Of a stretch of 64,000 bases of DNA, positions 1 to 10,317 are shown in pieces; position 1 is the first letter of the stretch, and every line of letters begins with the position of its first letter. The notes beneath the pieces are model-generated. The model did not search any database. It saw only the letters and a list, made by a program, of their open reading frames with translations, and was not told the origin of the DNA. The position numbers and the translations under genes are program-made. The DNA lies in the NCBI GenBank assembly GCA_030141605.1, contig JAQGDQ010000091.1:558001-622000 (forward strand). The letters are read 5' to 3'. This DNA comes from Tubiluchus corallicola. Taxonomy: Eukaryota > Priapulida > Priapulimorpha > Priapulimorphida > Tubiluchidae.

Positions 1-749
1 TCCTATTTTGTTACTATCACTTTTAATTTATTAAAATTTCTTAGCAGTGACTTATGTAGCAGTCTAAGCTAACAAGGTATCATCAAAACTCGTAGCATGT
101 AGTACTATAGCACATTTTTTTCTAAAATAATTCGCCCAAACAAAAATGTTTGTTTTGACTAGTTTTAGTTCAAAATTAAGTGTCAATTTTCTTTGCTAAA
201 CTGGTAAAAATTTTAATATTTTTTATTTATCAATGAGTCCCTAATATCATCATTTCATAGCAAAATTTCGTCGGACTTTAATAGATTAACTTGAGTACTG
301 ATGACATGGTAACAGGTAAATTAAAAGAAATAACAGTATAATATTTTTATCCATGGCATTCATTGTCCCACTTTTCTCGTATCTGCTTGAAATGTGATAG
401 AATAATAAGAATTCAATGTAATATTCTTCAGTTTTACAACACTAATTAAAATTAAATAATGAACAGCATTCGTCATTTTAATATTAAATGTACATACCTG
501 TGCTTGATTTTATTTGTGAATATTCTTGAAAAACAATATTCTTGATACAGTTTGTTCTGTTTGAAGCATAAAGACTAGCAAGTAACAACCTTGGACCTAC
601 TGTCCTCACCTCTCAACTGAATCCAGTAATCCCTGTAGCTGTAATCTCCATACAATGCTGATTTACTGGTAACACCAAAAATTATAACATATAGTCTTTT
701 ATTTTAACTATGATTCTAAGCTACTGTATTTAATTTTTATTACTCACAG
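1..749. other. Intron or upstream sequence of the DHRS1 gene, no exon found
   Basis: AT-rich sequence left of the first visible DHRS1 exon. I looked for the preceding SDR exons (the nucleotide-binding Rossmann part) and found none. It is most simply intronic, because the exon at 750 begins in mid-protein behind a good acceptor ending at 749. Confidence 0.5.
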
Positions 750-3700
750 GAACCACTACTTCTGTACTGTCCATGCTGCGAGAATGATGGTACCTCGGAA
801 AAAAGGCTTAATTGTCAATGTATCTTCTATAGGAGGTTGGAGATATTTGTTTAATGTACCATATGGCATTGGAAAATGTGCGGTAAGAACGTTCTTGGTT
901 CTGATTTTATCTTGCATGAATTTGCTGGCATATGCTCTAAATGCCAGATAACCAGCTTCTGCCTTTCTGGTGGTTTTTACTTTGTCTTCCTATTTGGTTT
1001 TTGTTTAAATGGTATGCGTTTACCAGTTTATGAATGTGTATTAAATTTAGAGGTGAGGCTATAATAAAACAAATATAACAAGCTGTAAATGTATATAAAT
1101 GCGACTATGCCATGCCACATTAACTGTATATAGAACAGCTTTTCTGAGGATATAGCACGTAAGGTGTTGCTTGCATCAAAGCAGTAAATGAAAGTGTGGT
1201 TACAGCTTTTTTTAATGCTTTGCATTATGTAAGGCATGTTTCTATTTGCTGTTTGAAATAAATTCCTATTGCGTAATGCTATTGAACTGTGGATATCTTT
1301 TGTTAGCTGTTAAGCAACGGATGAAAATATTATATATATTTTTAAATTTTCACAGTTGGACCGGATGGCCGCTGATTGTGCGTACGAACTTAAGAAACAC
1401 AATGTGGCAATGGTGAGTTTATGGCCTGGTGCAGTTAGAACAGAATTGATGACTGAAGCAGCAGAAAAAAGTAAAGAAGAAAGTGTAAGTTAGATTATTA
1501 TATTCTTAAAGACTATATTTACAAATTCTTTAGTGCATGGTATGTGTATCAGGTTTTATTCGTTTTATCCATAACCAAATTGCACTTTGTATATATTGAT
1601 GTTTTAGGCCATTATAATATTGAATCCATGGAATAATTTTGCAGTTTAAAAAGATGATGGATATTGCTGAAAGTACAGAGTTTTCTGGAATCTGCATAAC
1701 TCAGCTAGCTTTAGGTATGTGGTTTATGTTAACACAAACAAAGCAAAACTAACAAGAATCTAGTTGGCCTTACTAGCCCTTAATTCCAATGTTGGTTCGG
1801 CACTGTAATTCGTGGTTACAGAAAATTTCTTACCAATTATTTTAATTAGCTATATAGAACTATACAACACTAAAAGAATGGAAAAAATACTTATAGGACT
1901 CACCAAGTGATCTTTGTCAGTGTTTTAATGTAACGAAGAACACCATCTAAATTATTCGTTAGGTAAATTTCAGCTGGGTGGTTATGCTTAAATTTAAATT
2001 TATGCTTAAAGCCTACAGCAAACTATGCATGAGCACAGCACACACAATGTCTGAACAGTACCTCCCGTACTAATAACTAGAATGGCAATGCCTTGCTACT
2101 TTCTCCTGCTTGACGTTAGAATGTGCTTGTGAATGGTGGCACAGTGAAGCAGTCTTTCTGTCTTTGGAATAGCTTGTTAGATAGTTTCACGAAGGCAGAT
2201 TTTTGTTGTTTTCTAGAAACCACAAGTAATTGTTTAATCTTCTCATTAGATAAGCAACCGTAAGTTCATAATAAAGTTGGGCGGGACTGCACTATCAGCC
2301 TAGGGCGTCATAAAGTCTTGATACATCCCTGTATATAATATATGACAAAATAGGAGCTTATGTAAATGTATTGTGTGTACGGGTAAACTACCGTTGTTTG
2401 TTCATTGGTAGTAGGTCTAAAAACCTAGTGTTTTTTTAACCTGCTATCATTTGGACATCAGCTCTGCCCTTGATAATCCTGCGGCCCATTTCTCATATCT
2501 ATTGGCTTTTAGTCTTTGGAATATAGTTAGTTTTTTATGTTTAGATTATCATTATGCAGAAATAGATGCATAAATATAGACTTCATGTTATGCTACAATG
2601 TTGAATAAGGTGACAATAAGGAGCATTTAGTTAAAGAACTGTAGAACAAATATGAAAAACAAATTTTTGTTGATTGTATAGCAGGGGTGTGCAAATTATC
2701 GGGCTAGCCGGGCCACATTAAATTTTCCCGCAATTCCTGCGGGCCACAGGCAGTTTGATCAAGGAGCAAGTACAGTAGTGCCTAATAATGATTTTTTTGC
2801 ATCCGATCTGCGCACATCATTACTACTACACTCAAGAAACAGTTTTAGAAGTTATTAAAATTGATATTAAAAACCATATATTTCTACTTTCACGACAGAT
2901 AGTGGTAATTTCATTACAATGCATATTAGTAATGTGTATCACAGTCTGTGTAGTACAGTGCATATTAACCTGCCTTGACTCGGTGTTATTCTTCAGTCTT
3001 CCTCTTTTTTCTTATCTATGTTTCTGATCTATAAGAACACTACACCTGATGAAACGACGAAACAGCCACTGATCCAGGCGTGTACTACTGAGCTTAAGCA
3101 GAAACTAAAATCTGGGAATCCCCCTATATCAGGCGTGACCATGCTTTTTCAGCTTGCTGGCTACTTACAATTTAATCTGCCCAGTCGTCTTCTTGGTCAT
3201 AGTAGGTGGATCATTTTCACTTGGTTATTTTATATTTTTTATAATAATTTATTTTGTAAAATAACCCAGTCAAAATGATCTGCCTAGAGATTGGTTGGTT
3301 GGTCTTCCTACCAGCCAATCAGATTGCTTCTCACATTTCTTGCACATTTGAGCGTTTCAATGCGGCTTCCATGATAGTTTGCTGTGTTCAGTGATTACAT
3401 GGCTTTTTTGTGTTCGAAGTGAATAACGTGTAATTTCGTTATGTCTGACAGTGACATTAAGTGACAAACGTCTTGTAAAGGTTAATGCCATCCGATCTAG
3501 TGGAAAAAACTACCCGCACTATGTTTGCGATCGTGGCACGGACTTCAGCTGTATACACTTAATTCATCGCCTGGGCCGCACTTTCATTAGGTTGACAAAT
3601 CTCTTAGCGGGCCGCACAAAATCTCTCGGTGGGCTGCACTTTGCACAACCCTGTTGTATAGGATTGAAACCTTTAAATTGTTTTCAGTGTTATATGTAAT

Positions 3701-4906
3701 TATATAGAACTTCTTTCGGCGCTATTACACTTTCGCACCGCCTAGCTTTTCCTGGCCTATTGGTTGTTTTCACGCCTGCAGGCCAGAAAGCAGACCAACA
3801 GGCGTAATATACACCATATTCCCATAATATTATTGCTTTTTAGGCTTTCTAATTCCAGATTAAAATCATACATTACTTACCGCCGCCATTATGCAAAAAG
3901 CTGCACGTGAATAACCATGTTTACACCACTAATGCGCAATCGCTCTCGCGCTGTGACGATGTGGCCCTTAACATGTATTTTTAGTTTCTTCGCATAATTT
4001 ATGATTATTAGGGCTGCAGCCACGCGACCCTAGCTGGCATATACGAAGAAATTATTTTAGACCACTACAGTTATTTATCATTAATTTTATTTATTACTGT
4101 AGTATTATTACTATTAGATTATAAAAAAAGTAAAGGTTTTTTCTTTATTTCGTAAATGCGGTGAAGATGAAAGTGTGTCACGTGCTTTTAAGCTACGCCC
4201 TGATAATGCATAAACTAGTACGAAATTCATCACGTGACTACACACACAAACAAGATGGCGATACGTGTAGAACTGTGAATACAGCGTAATTATTGGTAAT
4301 TATACCTAAATATATGATTAAATTACAATTAGATTAGCGGAAACATTCACTGATGATGTAAGAATAATAGAATAATGACGTACGAGCCTAGAAACGAGTA
4401 ATAACCTAGGAAAAACTAGGCAGTGCGAAAGTGTAATAGCGCCCTTCTTTCTTTCCTCGTAGTGCCTGTCTAGGCGTAGTTACAAAATCACCACTTAAAT
4501 AAGGTTTTAAGTGCCTACTTAATTTATATTCTTCTCACTAAGTCTGGTTATATTTTTTGAAGGCTTGTCAAAACTGTTATATTAATTATATTAATTATGA
4601 TTTCAGATCAAAATGTCATGTCTAAAAGTGGAAGAGTTTTACAAACTGGTGATTTAGCAGACGAGTACAGTTTAAAAGATATAGATGGTAAGCCAATTTG
4701 CAGTACATTTTCAGGTTTCACAGCTACTGGACAAAAAGTCTTTTATACATAATGCGCATTCACAAATTGTAATCAAAGGGCCATTATAAAGTAAAAAACT
4801 TGTTAGTTCACATGGATTATTCTTATTTTAATTAGTCACTTCATTTAGCAACAACAGCAAGCAATACAGTTCTGAAACCAAAACTATATACTAGTGGGCA
4901 AGCTGA

Positions 4907-4945
<39 letters not shown>

Positions 4946-6244
4946 AATTTTTATCCTTATAGCATGTTTGGTGTTCATTGTTTGCTTTTTATTGCTATAG
5001 TTACTGCTGTTGTAATCGTTTATATAGCATGCTTAATGACCATGATTGCTAGTCACTATGATTTATTTTGATTTTTTGCATAGTTATATATGTATATACA
5101 TATATATATATATATATACACACTTACTTAGATTATTATTATAAATTTGTTAGTAATCTGTAGCATGAATTTGGTTAACAATTAATAGCTAAACTTTAAC
5201 TTCAGTGCAAGTTAATTATTAACAGTACTTTGTCTATCACATAGCAGTTATTTATAATATTTTTTACTGACTAAAATGTTGGTACTAAAATAAAATGTCT
5301 ATTTCATGAAAAGGATTGCTGATTCGATAACTTCACTTCTTCGCCACTTTTTTCTTTTAGTTAGAGTTAATCATATTCTATATTGTAATTAATAGTTACT
5401 ATATGGGAAAAACAAAAGTGAATCTGAATCTGAATTTGTATGTCTTATTAAAGGGTACTTACCGTACACAAACAAAAAATAAGGCATAAATTTGATGGCA
5501 AATTTACAGAAACTGCTATCAAAATTTTATTAGGTCATCATTATAAACAACCATCAAACGAAATCGAACAACATCCATCTGTCATCGTAACATTCCAGCA
5601 AAATGATGCATTTAATCTCAAATATGTATTGCTTTTTAAAATATCTCTTTTTAGAATATAATCTCTTCCTTTCAGGCCTACTTTTACAGTAATTTATAAA
5701 TGGCTGTGACTTAGAGAGAGACAACAGAGGAAGACAAAATTGCCATCAGTATAACCATCAAAATATGGACATTTTTTGTGTGTAATTTAGCATACTGCAA
5801 GCTGGAATCCATTATTCAATGGATAGGCATTCATAATGTGCATGGTCGGTGTGGCAAGTCTGGAATCTGGCTCATAGCCAAGGTAATTTTCTAAGATGAG
5901 ACACTGAGCCAACCATGTCTTAGCCATTTTTCGATGTGAATACACAGTTTTCCAGTGAAGCAAACAAATGGAATCAGTATTGTAAATGGTCATTCGGCAC
6001 TCTCCCTAATCAGCCGCAACTTTTCTTAACTTCACTTGCAAAGCACACATCCATGATTTTTCTAATGTTTGATTTTAGCTTTAATATTTTTCATGCACTT
6101 TTACTTGCAGGAAAATATCCATTGTCTATGAGAAGTTTGTCTATTGCTCTTCATCAAGTGGGCTGGACCAAAACTGCTTCTTACCTTCCACGATGGTGCA
6201 AATTTCCAGGCTGGATGTTTGCTGTGTTTGGAAGTAAATACTAA
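750..6244 (+). CDS. DHRS1: DHRS1-like short-chain dehydrogenase/reductase, 5'-incomplete
   Basis: Five exons join in frame: 750-882, 1356-1484, 1645-1714, 4607-4687 and 6111-6244 (stop TAA 6242-6244), giving the last 181 residues. All junctions are GT-AG and phases match. The first exon starts NHYFCTVHAARMMVP and holds the SDR catalytic Ser (VNVSSIGG) and the YxxxK motif (YGIGK). The second carries VSLWPGAVRTEL, the loop after the active site typical of DHRS1. The last encodes the DHRS1-specific C-terminus around WTKTASYLP, ending FGSKY. Vertebrate DHRS1 is about 313 residues, so roughly the first 130, including the TGxxxGIG cofactor site, lie left of the window. Known family role: NAD(P)(H)-dependent oxidoreductase, ER-associated, reducing steroid and xenobiotic carbonyls. 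Intron 3 (1715-4606) contains two DNA transposons; intron 4 contains AT repeats and a SINE. The assignment to DHRS1 is firm; the substrate is inference. Confidence 0.92.
2682..3653. mobile_element. Non-autonomous hAT DNA transposon with perfect 8-bp target duplication
   Basis: The left end reads CAGGGGTGTGCAAA and the right end is its near-perfect inverse, TTTGCACAACCCTG (13 of 14 positions pair). Both sides are flanked by the same 8 bases TTGTATAG (2674-2681 and 3654-3661). CAGGG termini with an 8-bp duplication are the hAT signature. The 972-bp element has sub-terminal GGGCCACA/GGGCCGCA motifs and no recognisable transposase; the short open frames inside match nothing I know. It sits in DHRS1 intron 3. 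The intact duplication and nearly matched ends suggest a fairly recent insertion. Confidence 0.85.
3718..4443. mobile_element. Inverted-repeat DNA transposon (MITE-like) with perfect 8-bp target duplication
   Basis: The left end GGCGCTATTACACTTTCG and the right end CGAAAGTGTAATAGCGCC are exact inverses. Similarity continues inward to about 37 bases with a few mismatches (CACCGCCTAG against CACTGCCTAG in the two ends). CTTCTTTC occurs directly outside both ends (3710-3717 and 4444-4451), an exact 8-bp target duplication. The 726-bp interior has no transposase. The GGCG... terminus is not the usual hAT CAG; an 8-bp duplication with GG ends would fit Merlin-type or another superfamily, so I leave it unassigned. 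It lies only 56 bp after the end of the hAT copy. Confidence 0.82.
4909..4942. repeat. (AT)n microsatellite
   Basis: About 17 uninterrupted AT units in DHRS1 intron 4. A second, impure TA/CA tract lies at about 5083-5123. Confidence 0.95.
5794..5922 (-). repeat. tRNA-derived SINE, copy 1
   Basis: Read on the minus strand, the sequence begins with an A-box-like GGCTCAGTGTCTCATC, followed about 35 bases later by a B-box-like GAGCCAGATTCCAG, and ends near TGGATTCCAGCTTG. The same order of motifs recurs at 38683-38803 and 54218-54340 (also minus strand), with diverged spacers. Family membership rests on visual alignment of these three copies only. Confidence 0.45.
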
Positions 6245-6730
6245 ATGATCGGCTTCAAAGTATAGAACTACCGTGTGAATCGTGTAACTGTGTACACGGG
6301 ATTGCATCATAATTGTAGGTAACGTGGACTAAGAATTTAGGTAGAATGGTTGTAAAAATTTTACTAATGATGACCAATCAAAATTGGCACATTAATAATG
6401 CTTAGCTTTTAATATATATCCTGTTTAAACAAAATTAAAGTATAGATTAATTAGCAATTTAGTTATTAAAACACAGATTACATGTGGAAACTCGCTGAGT
6501 ACATTGTATTCTGATACTTTTTTCCTGAAAATAACTTCAGGTAATGAGAAAAATAGACTGTGTGTTTAGACAAAGTTAGCAGCACAAATTCTGGTCTGTA
6601 AATAGATAGGTGACAAGCATTAATTATTATGCTTTTTGGAAGATTCCTGTACCATACTGACCCCTTGCTATGAGGGTAGATGATAAAAGCCCATCATCAT
6701 TCAAAATTGTGTCGTCAATGTGTTTTCAAA

Positions 6731-6939
6731 AATAAATGTGAATATAAATTGTGATATCATTAGTCTACTAGTCATCATGCAATGCAACTAGTGTTTGTTT
6801 GGTTCATACCTTTGTAGAAAATTTTGAACTTTTATTAAAATATTACTACTTGCTTTTAATTGAAGTTAGTAGAAAGTTAGTGGATTAGCTCTTAATAAAT
6901 TAAATGTTGTGACATTGTATAAGTTTATTTTTTAATAAA
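6731..6939 (+). promoter_or_regulatory. Candidate polyadenylation signals of DHRS1
   Basis: AATAAA hexamers occur at 6731-6736 and 6934-6939, about 490 and 690 bases after the DHRS1 stop, and are the first plausible 3'-end signals on this strand. Which is used cannot be decided from sequence. Confidence 0.4.
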
Positions 6940-7249
6940 GCTATCTGTTGATATAAATTTGAAAATAAATTGTAATTTGAAGAAATTGTAAATGTTGATT
7001 ACTTTAATGACATATAAAAGAATCAATGATTTTTGAAATACCATACAATAACATGTCATATAGGCCACTACACTTGATTACACTTGGTGATGTTCCCACT
7101 TAAAGGCCTATTCTTCATGCATTTGTGACAAATTCATGTATTTTTACTATACTCAATCATCACAGCCATGTGCGTGTTTTCTTGTAGGCTCTAATGTAAA
7201 TTTTCCTCTACATTTTCTTACTTATTATAAACGATGTGAGTTTTCTCTA

Positions 7250-7570
7250 TGTGTGAGTGACAATAAATATCACAAAACTTCCATTTCATTGCAAGGCAGT
7301 TTACATCAAATACCTTGGACTACACATTAACAGTACATTATCCTGGCAAACCATATAAAATCTATAAATTATAATTTAAATAAACTTTAAGACCTTTAAA
7401 AAGTGTACAAAATAAATTAGTAAAAAATTATAACTTTTTCTGGTTTTCGCAACCATGCCACCTCCTTCATTTATTAAAGTACAACTGTTAAAAAATCCAT
7501 GACATTCAGGAATTGAAACTGATTAAATTTATGTATCAATATGAAAAATGTAACGGAAGTTTAAACGTAG
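7250..7570 (+). pseudogene. LINE (non-LTR retrotransposon) 3'-ORF remnant
   Basis: One frame reads VYIKYLGLHINSTLSWQT, the conserved KYLGxxID..LSW block that follows the reverse transcriptase in many LINEs. About 140 bases on, after stops and a frame change, comes IQELKLIKFMYQYEK, the typical helix near the LINE C-terminus. Frames are broken and the rest of the element is absent, so this is a dead fragment. The clade is undetermined. Confidence 0.65.
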
Positions 7571-8319
7571 TTTAAATGTTAAAAATATTTTATATGTCCG
7601 TACTAGTAGATTTGTATTAAATCTGTGCTTTATGTTTATTGTGCAATATTGAAAGTTTTTTTAGGTAGTAGATTTGCATACATCAAAATGATGAAAGTAG
7701 TAAATATATTTTTCTAATACTTATACTTTAAGATAGAAGCAAGAGTTGGTAGATCAAACTTACAGGGTGGTAGCCTTTGATGTTCAAGTTTTTGTAGGTG
7801 TCATCACAATCATTTTGCCATTTCACTTGTGCTTTTATATTCAAGAATTGACATGAATGTATATTGTTTACAAACTATTTATTTATATCTATCCGCTGCA
7901 GCAGAGCCTAAACAACAACTTTCACTGTATAACAATAAAATGTTTTGGATCAAGTTTTTAACTTGATCCTTAGTCTCACAGTTTGGCATCAGACCTGATT
8001 AGCAAGATAAAAATCAGAACAGACACTTTCATAATTAACGAAAATATATATAAATAACAAAAAAATTTATATGAAATATTTAAAATAATCATGAATGAAA
8101 TAATGTTTTAGCAAAAGCATGACGTTCGTTAACGATTTTATAGCAAATGCAATTGCCAAGGGGTAGCAAATGAAAACGCTCGTTAATGATATGTATAAAA
8201 TGTTACTACTAATGCGAAATCACAAGAATTAATAAGTTTTATCTGACAGCACTGGAAATGTTGCTAAAACCATTTTACTTGGCAATATCTAGCAAATGAT
8301 ATATTTCAGCAAAACGACA

Positions 8320-8526
8320 AAAGGCAATAAACTACAAGTCATACATTTTAGTAGTCGTTCAAACAGTAAAAAAAGGTGAGATATAAACAAAGTCAGATGC
8401 ATTACTAACAAATTGTCATCCTGTAAAGGCAATAATCTAGAAGTCATACATTTTAGTAGTCGTTCAAATGGTAAAAGTGAGATATAAACAAAGTCAACTA
8501 TCATTACTAACGACTGGGCATCCTGT
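8320..8526. repeat. Tandem duplication, two ~105-bp units
   Basis: Unit 1 (8320-8424) and unit 2 (8425-8526) both start AAAGGCAATAA, share the block AGTCATACATTTTAGTAGTC, and end CATCCTGT. They differ by scattered substitutions and a small deletion in unit 2. No coding function is apparent. Confidence 0.8.
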
Positions 8527-9232
8527 AATGTATACATACTTAAGCAAAGCATGTAAAAGCAGATGCTGTACTTGTAATAGATTTTTAAAAGAGTTAAACT
8601 AGCTGATTATGCTGAGGAAGCAAGCTGACAAATTCTTCCGTCAACCTCATTTAGTTCCTGAGCTGAGTGATTAAGACGAGAAAACAAATACTTGCAAAAT
8701 GCAATTCAATAAGCAAAGAAAATAAAAAAGATCAAAAACATAATAATGTAATATATTTACTACTAAAATTTGGTAAAAATAAAACTATAAGTGTCCAGTG
8801 AATGGCACATGAAATAATATGGAAACAAAAAGAGTAAAGAATGATGAAGTATGTAATTTCCCTGACATGCATATAACAATACCGACAGTAACAAAATTTG
8901 ATAATTCAAGTTTCAAATTCAACTAAAAAAGCTAACAATCAGCATTTATTAATTTAAATGACTTAAATTATCAACAAAAGCTTGTTTGTATACTCAAACA
9001 AGCACTACAATTATAGTGGAGAGAATTATACCACATAAAAAATATGTTTAACTAATGCAGTTCTATGGCTCTTAGAACAGAGACCAATGAATGTGATCTA
9101 GTCTGATTTCAGATTTCTGAACAAATATGTCTGAAAGAGATGTCTTTAAACCTGTGCAAACAGAAGTAAAAAGGCAGCAAGCAAAGTTGGTACAGATGAG
9201 TAAACGTAGATTCCACTTCAAAAATCATAGTA

Positions 9233-10084
9233 CAGTAGGCGTCGCTTAATAGACTCACTTTGACCCAATTAACCAAATGAGTCAATTACCCGAGGGTTTA
9301 GTACATTATTACTATACAAGTATGCATCATCACTCATCACCTTAGTATGTTTTGTAAAGGCTTTAAATGAATTTTAGAAATGAATTAACGTCAAAAATGG
9401 CTACGTGCAATTATTTAAGAAGCATAATTTATATAAGTGAATTAATAAAAAAAGAAAAAAAAAATGCATAATTCTGATTGTTACCATCAAAAATTACAAA
9501 AATTCATGCAAGGTCAGTTGCTTCATTTCTTCATGAAGAAGTTGGTTTGTGAAATTCTCATAGTGATAAAAACATTGAAAATCTTTTACTGTATACAGCA
9601 CATATTCATGCAAAACACCTAGTCACCTAACAGCAGTTGGTGATGACCCTGTGAAAAGCAGCAAGAGCTTCAAAAGCAAACCCAAAGTGATTAAATGTTT
9701 AGCTTCCGGAAACAATGAGGTTAACTGCAGTGGATCAGCGGGTGACAGATTCAAAGCAAAACAGCCACGCTAACATGTTAGCACAGACGATAAACATACT
9801 GTACCTGCTTACAAACAAAGCTGTACTTAACATGACTGTTTCTACCTATTTTATACTGCACTGAATTGACGTACAGATGACACAAAAGCAATAAAAGCTC
9901 TTTGGGTACACACAAGTATCTTATTTTAAGTATGTGAAGGAAAAATAATGAGTCAATTATGCGGAGTTATTTGAGTTACTTACCGACAGTTTTTATGTAC
10001 ATTTGAATAGGAATGGCCCGTTCCAGGTGCTTTTGAGTCAATTAAGTTACTGAGTTTATTAACCGTGTGTCTAATAAATAGCTG
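9233..10084. mobile_element. pogo/Tigger-like non-autonomous DNA transposon
   Basis: The left end CAGTAGGCGTCGCTTAATAG follows a TA; the right end, read inverted, is CAGCTATTTATTAGACACAC and also abuts TA (10085-10086). Both ends share a CAG start and a TTAnTAGACnCAC block followed by AATTAA/GAGTCAATT-type motifs. TA duplication and CAGTnnn...TTAA termini are characteristic of pogo/Tigger elements. The ends are clearly diverged and the 852-bp interior has no recognisable transposase, so the copy is old. Confidence 0.5.
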
Positions 10085-10317
10085 TAGTTGACTCATAGCA
10101 CTGTTGCTATGACTTTCAATTATAAATTATAGAAATTATAAGCTCTAAATATTCTGAATTTGTTTAAATTTAATAAACAACATAGTATAACACTTTACTA
10201 TATCTTTCTAAATGGCTAACGAACAATAAAGTATAAAACTTAACTACTGTATCTTTATCAATGGCTAAGGTTATTGCTCCTTTTGTCAACAGTTAAACTT
10301 GTTCTATTATTCTTTTA

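Noticed and set aside
2788-3278. Open frames inside the hAT at 2682-3653 as transposase
   Set aside because: Short, overlapping in different frames, and without hAT dimerisation or BED-finger motifs.
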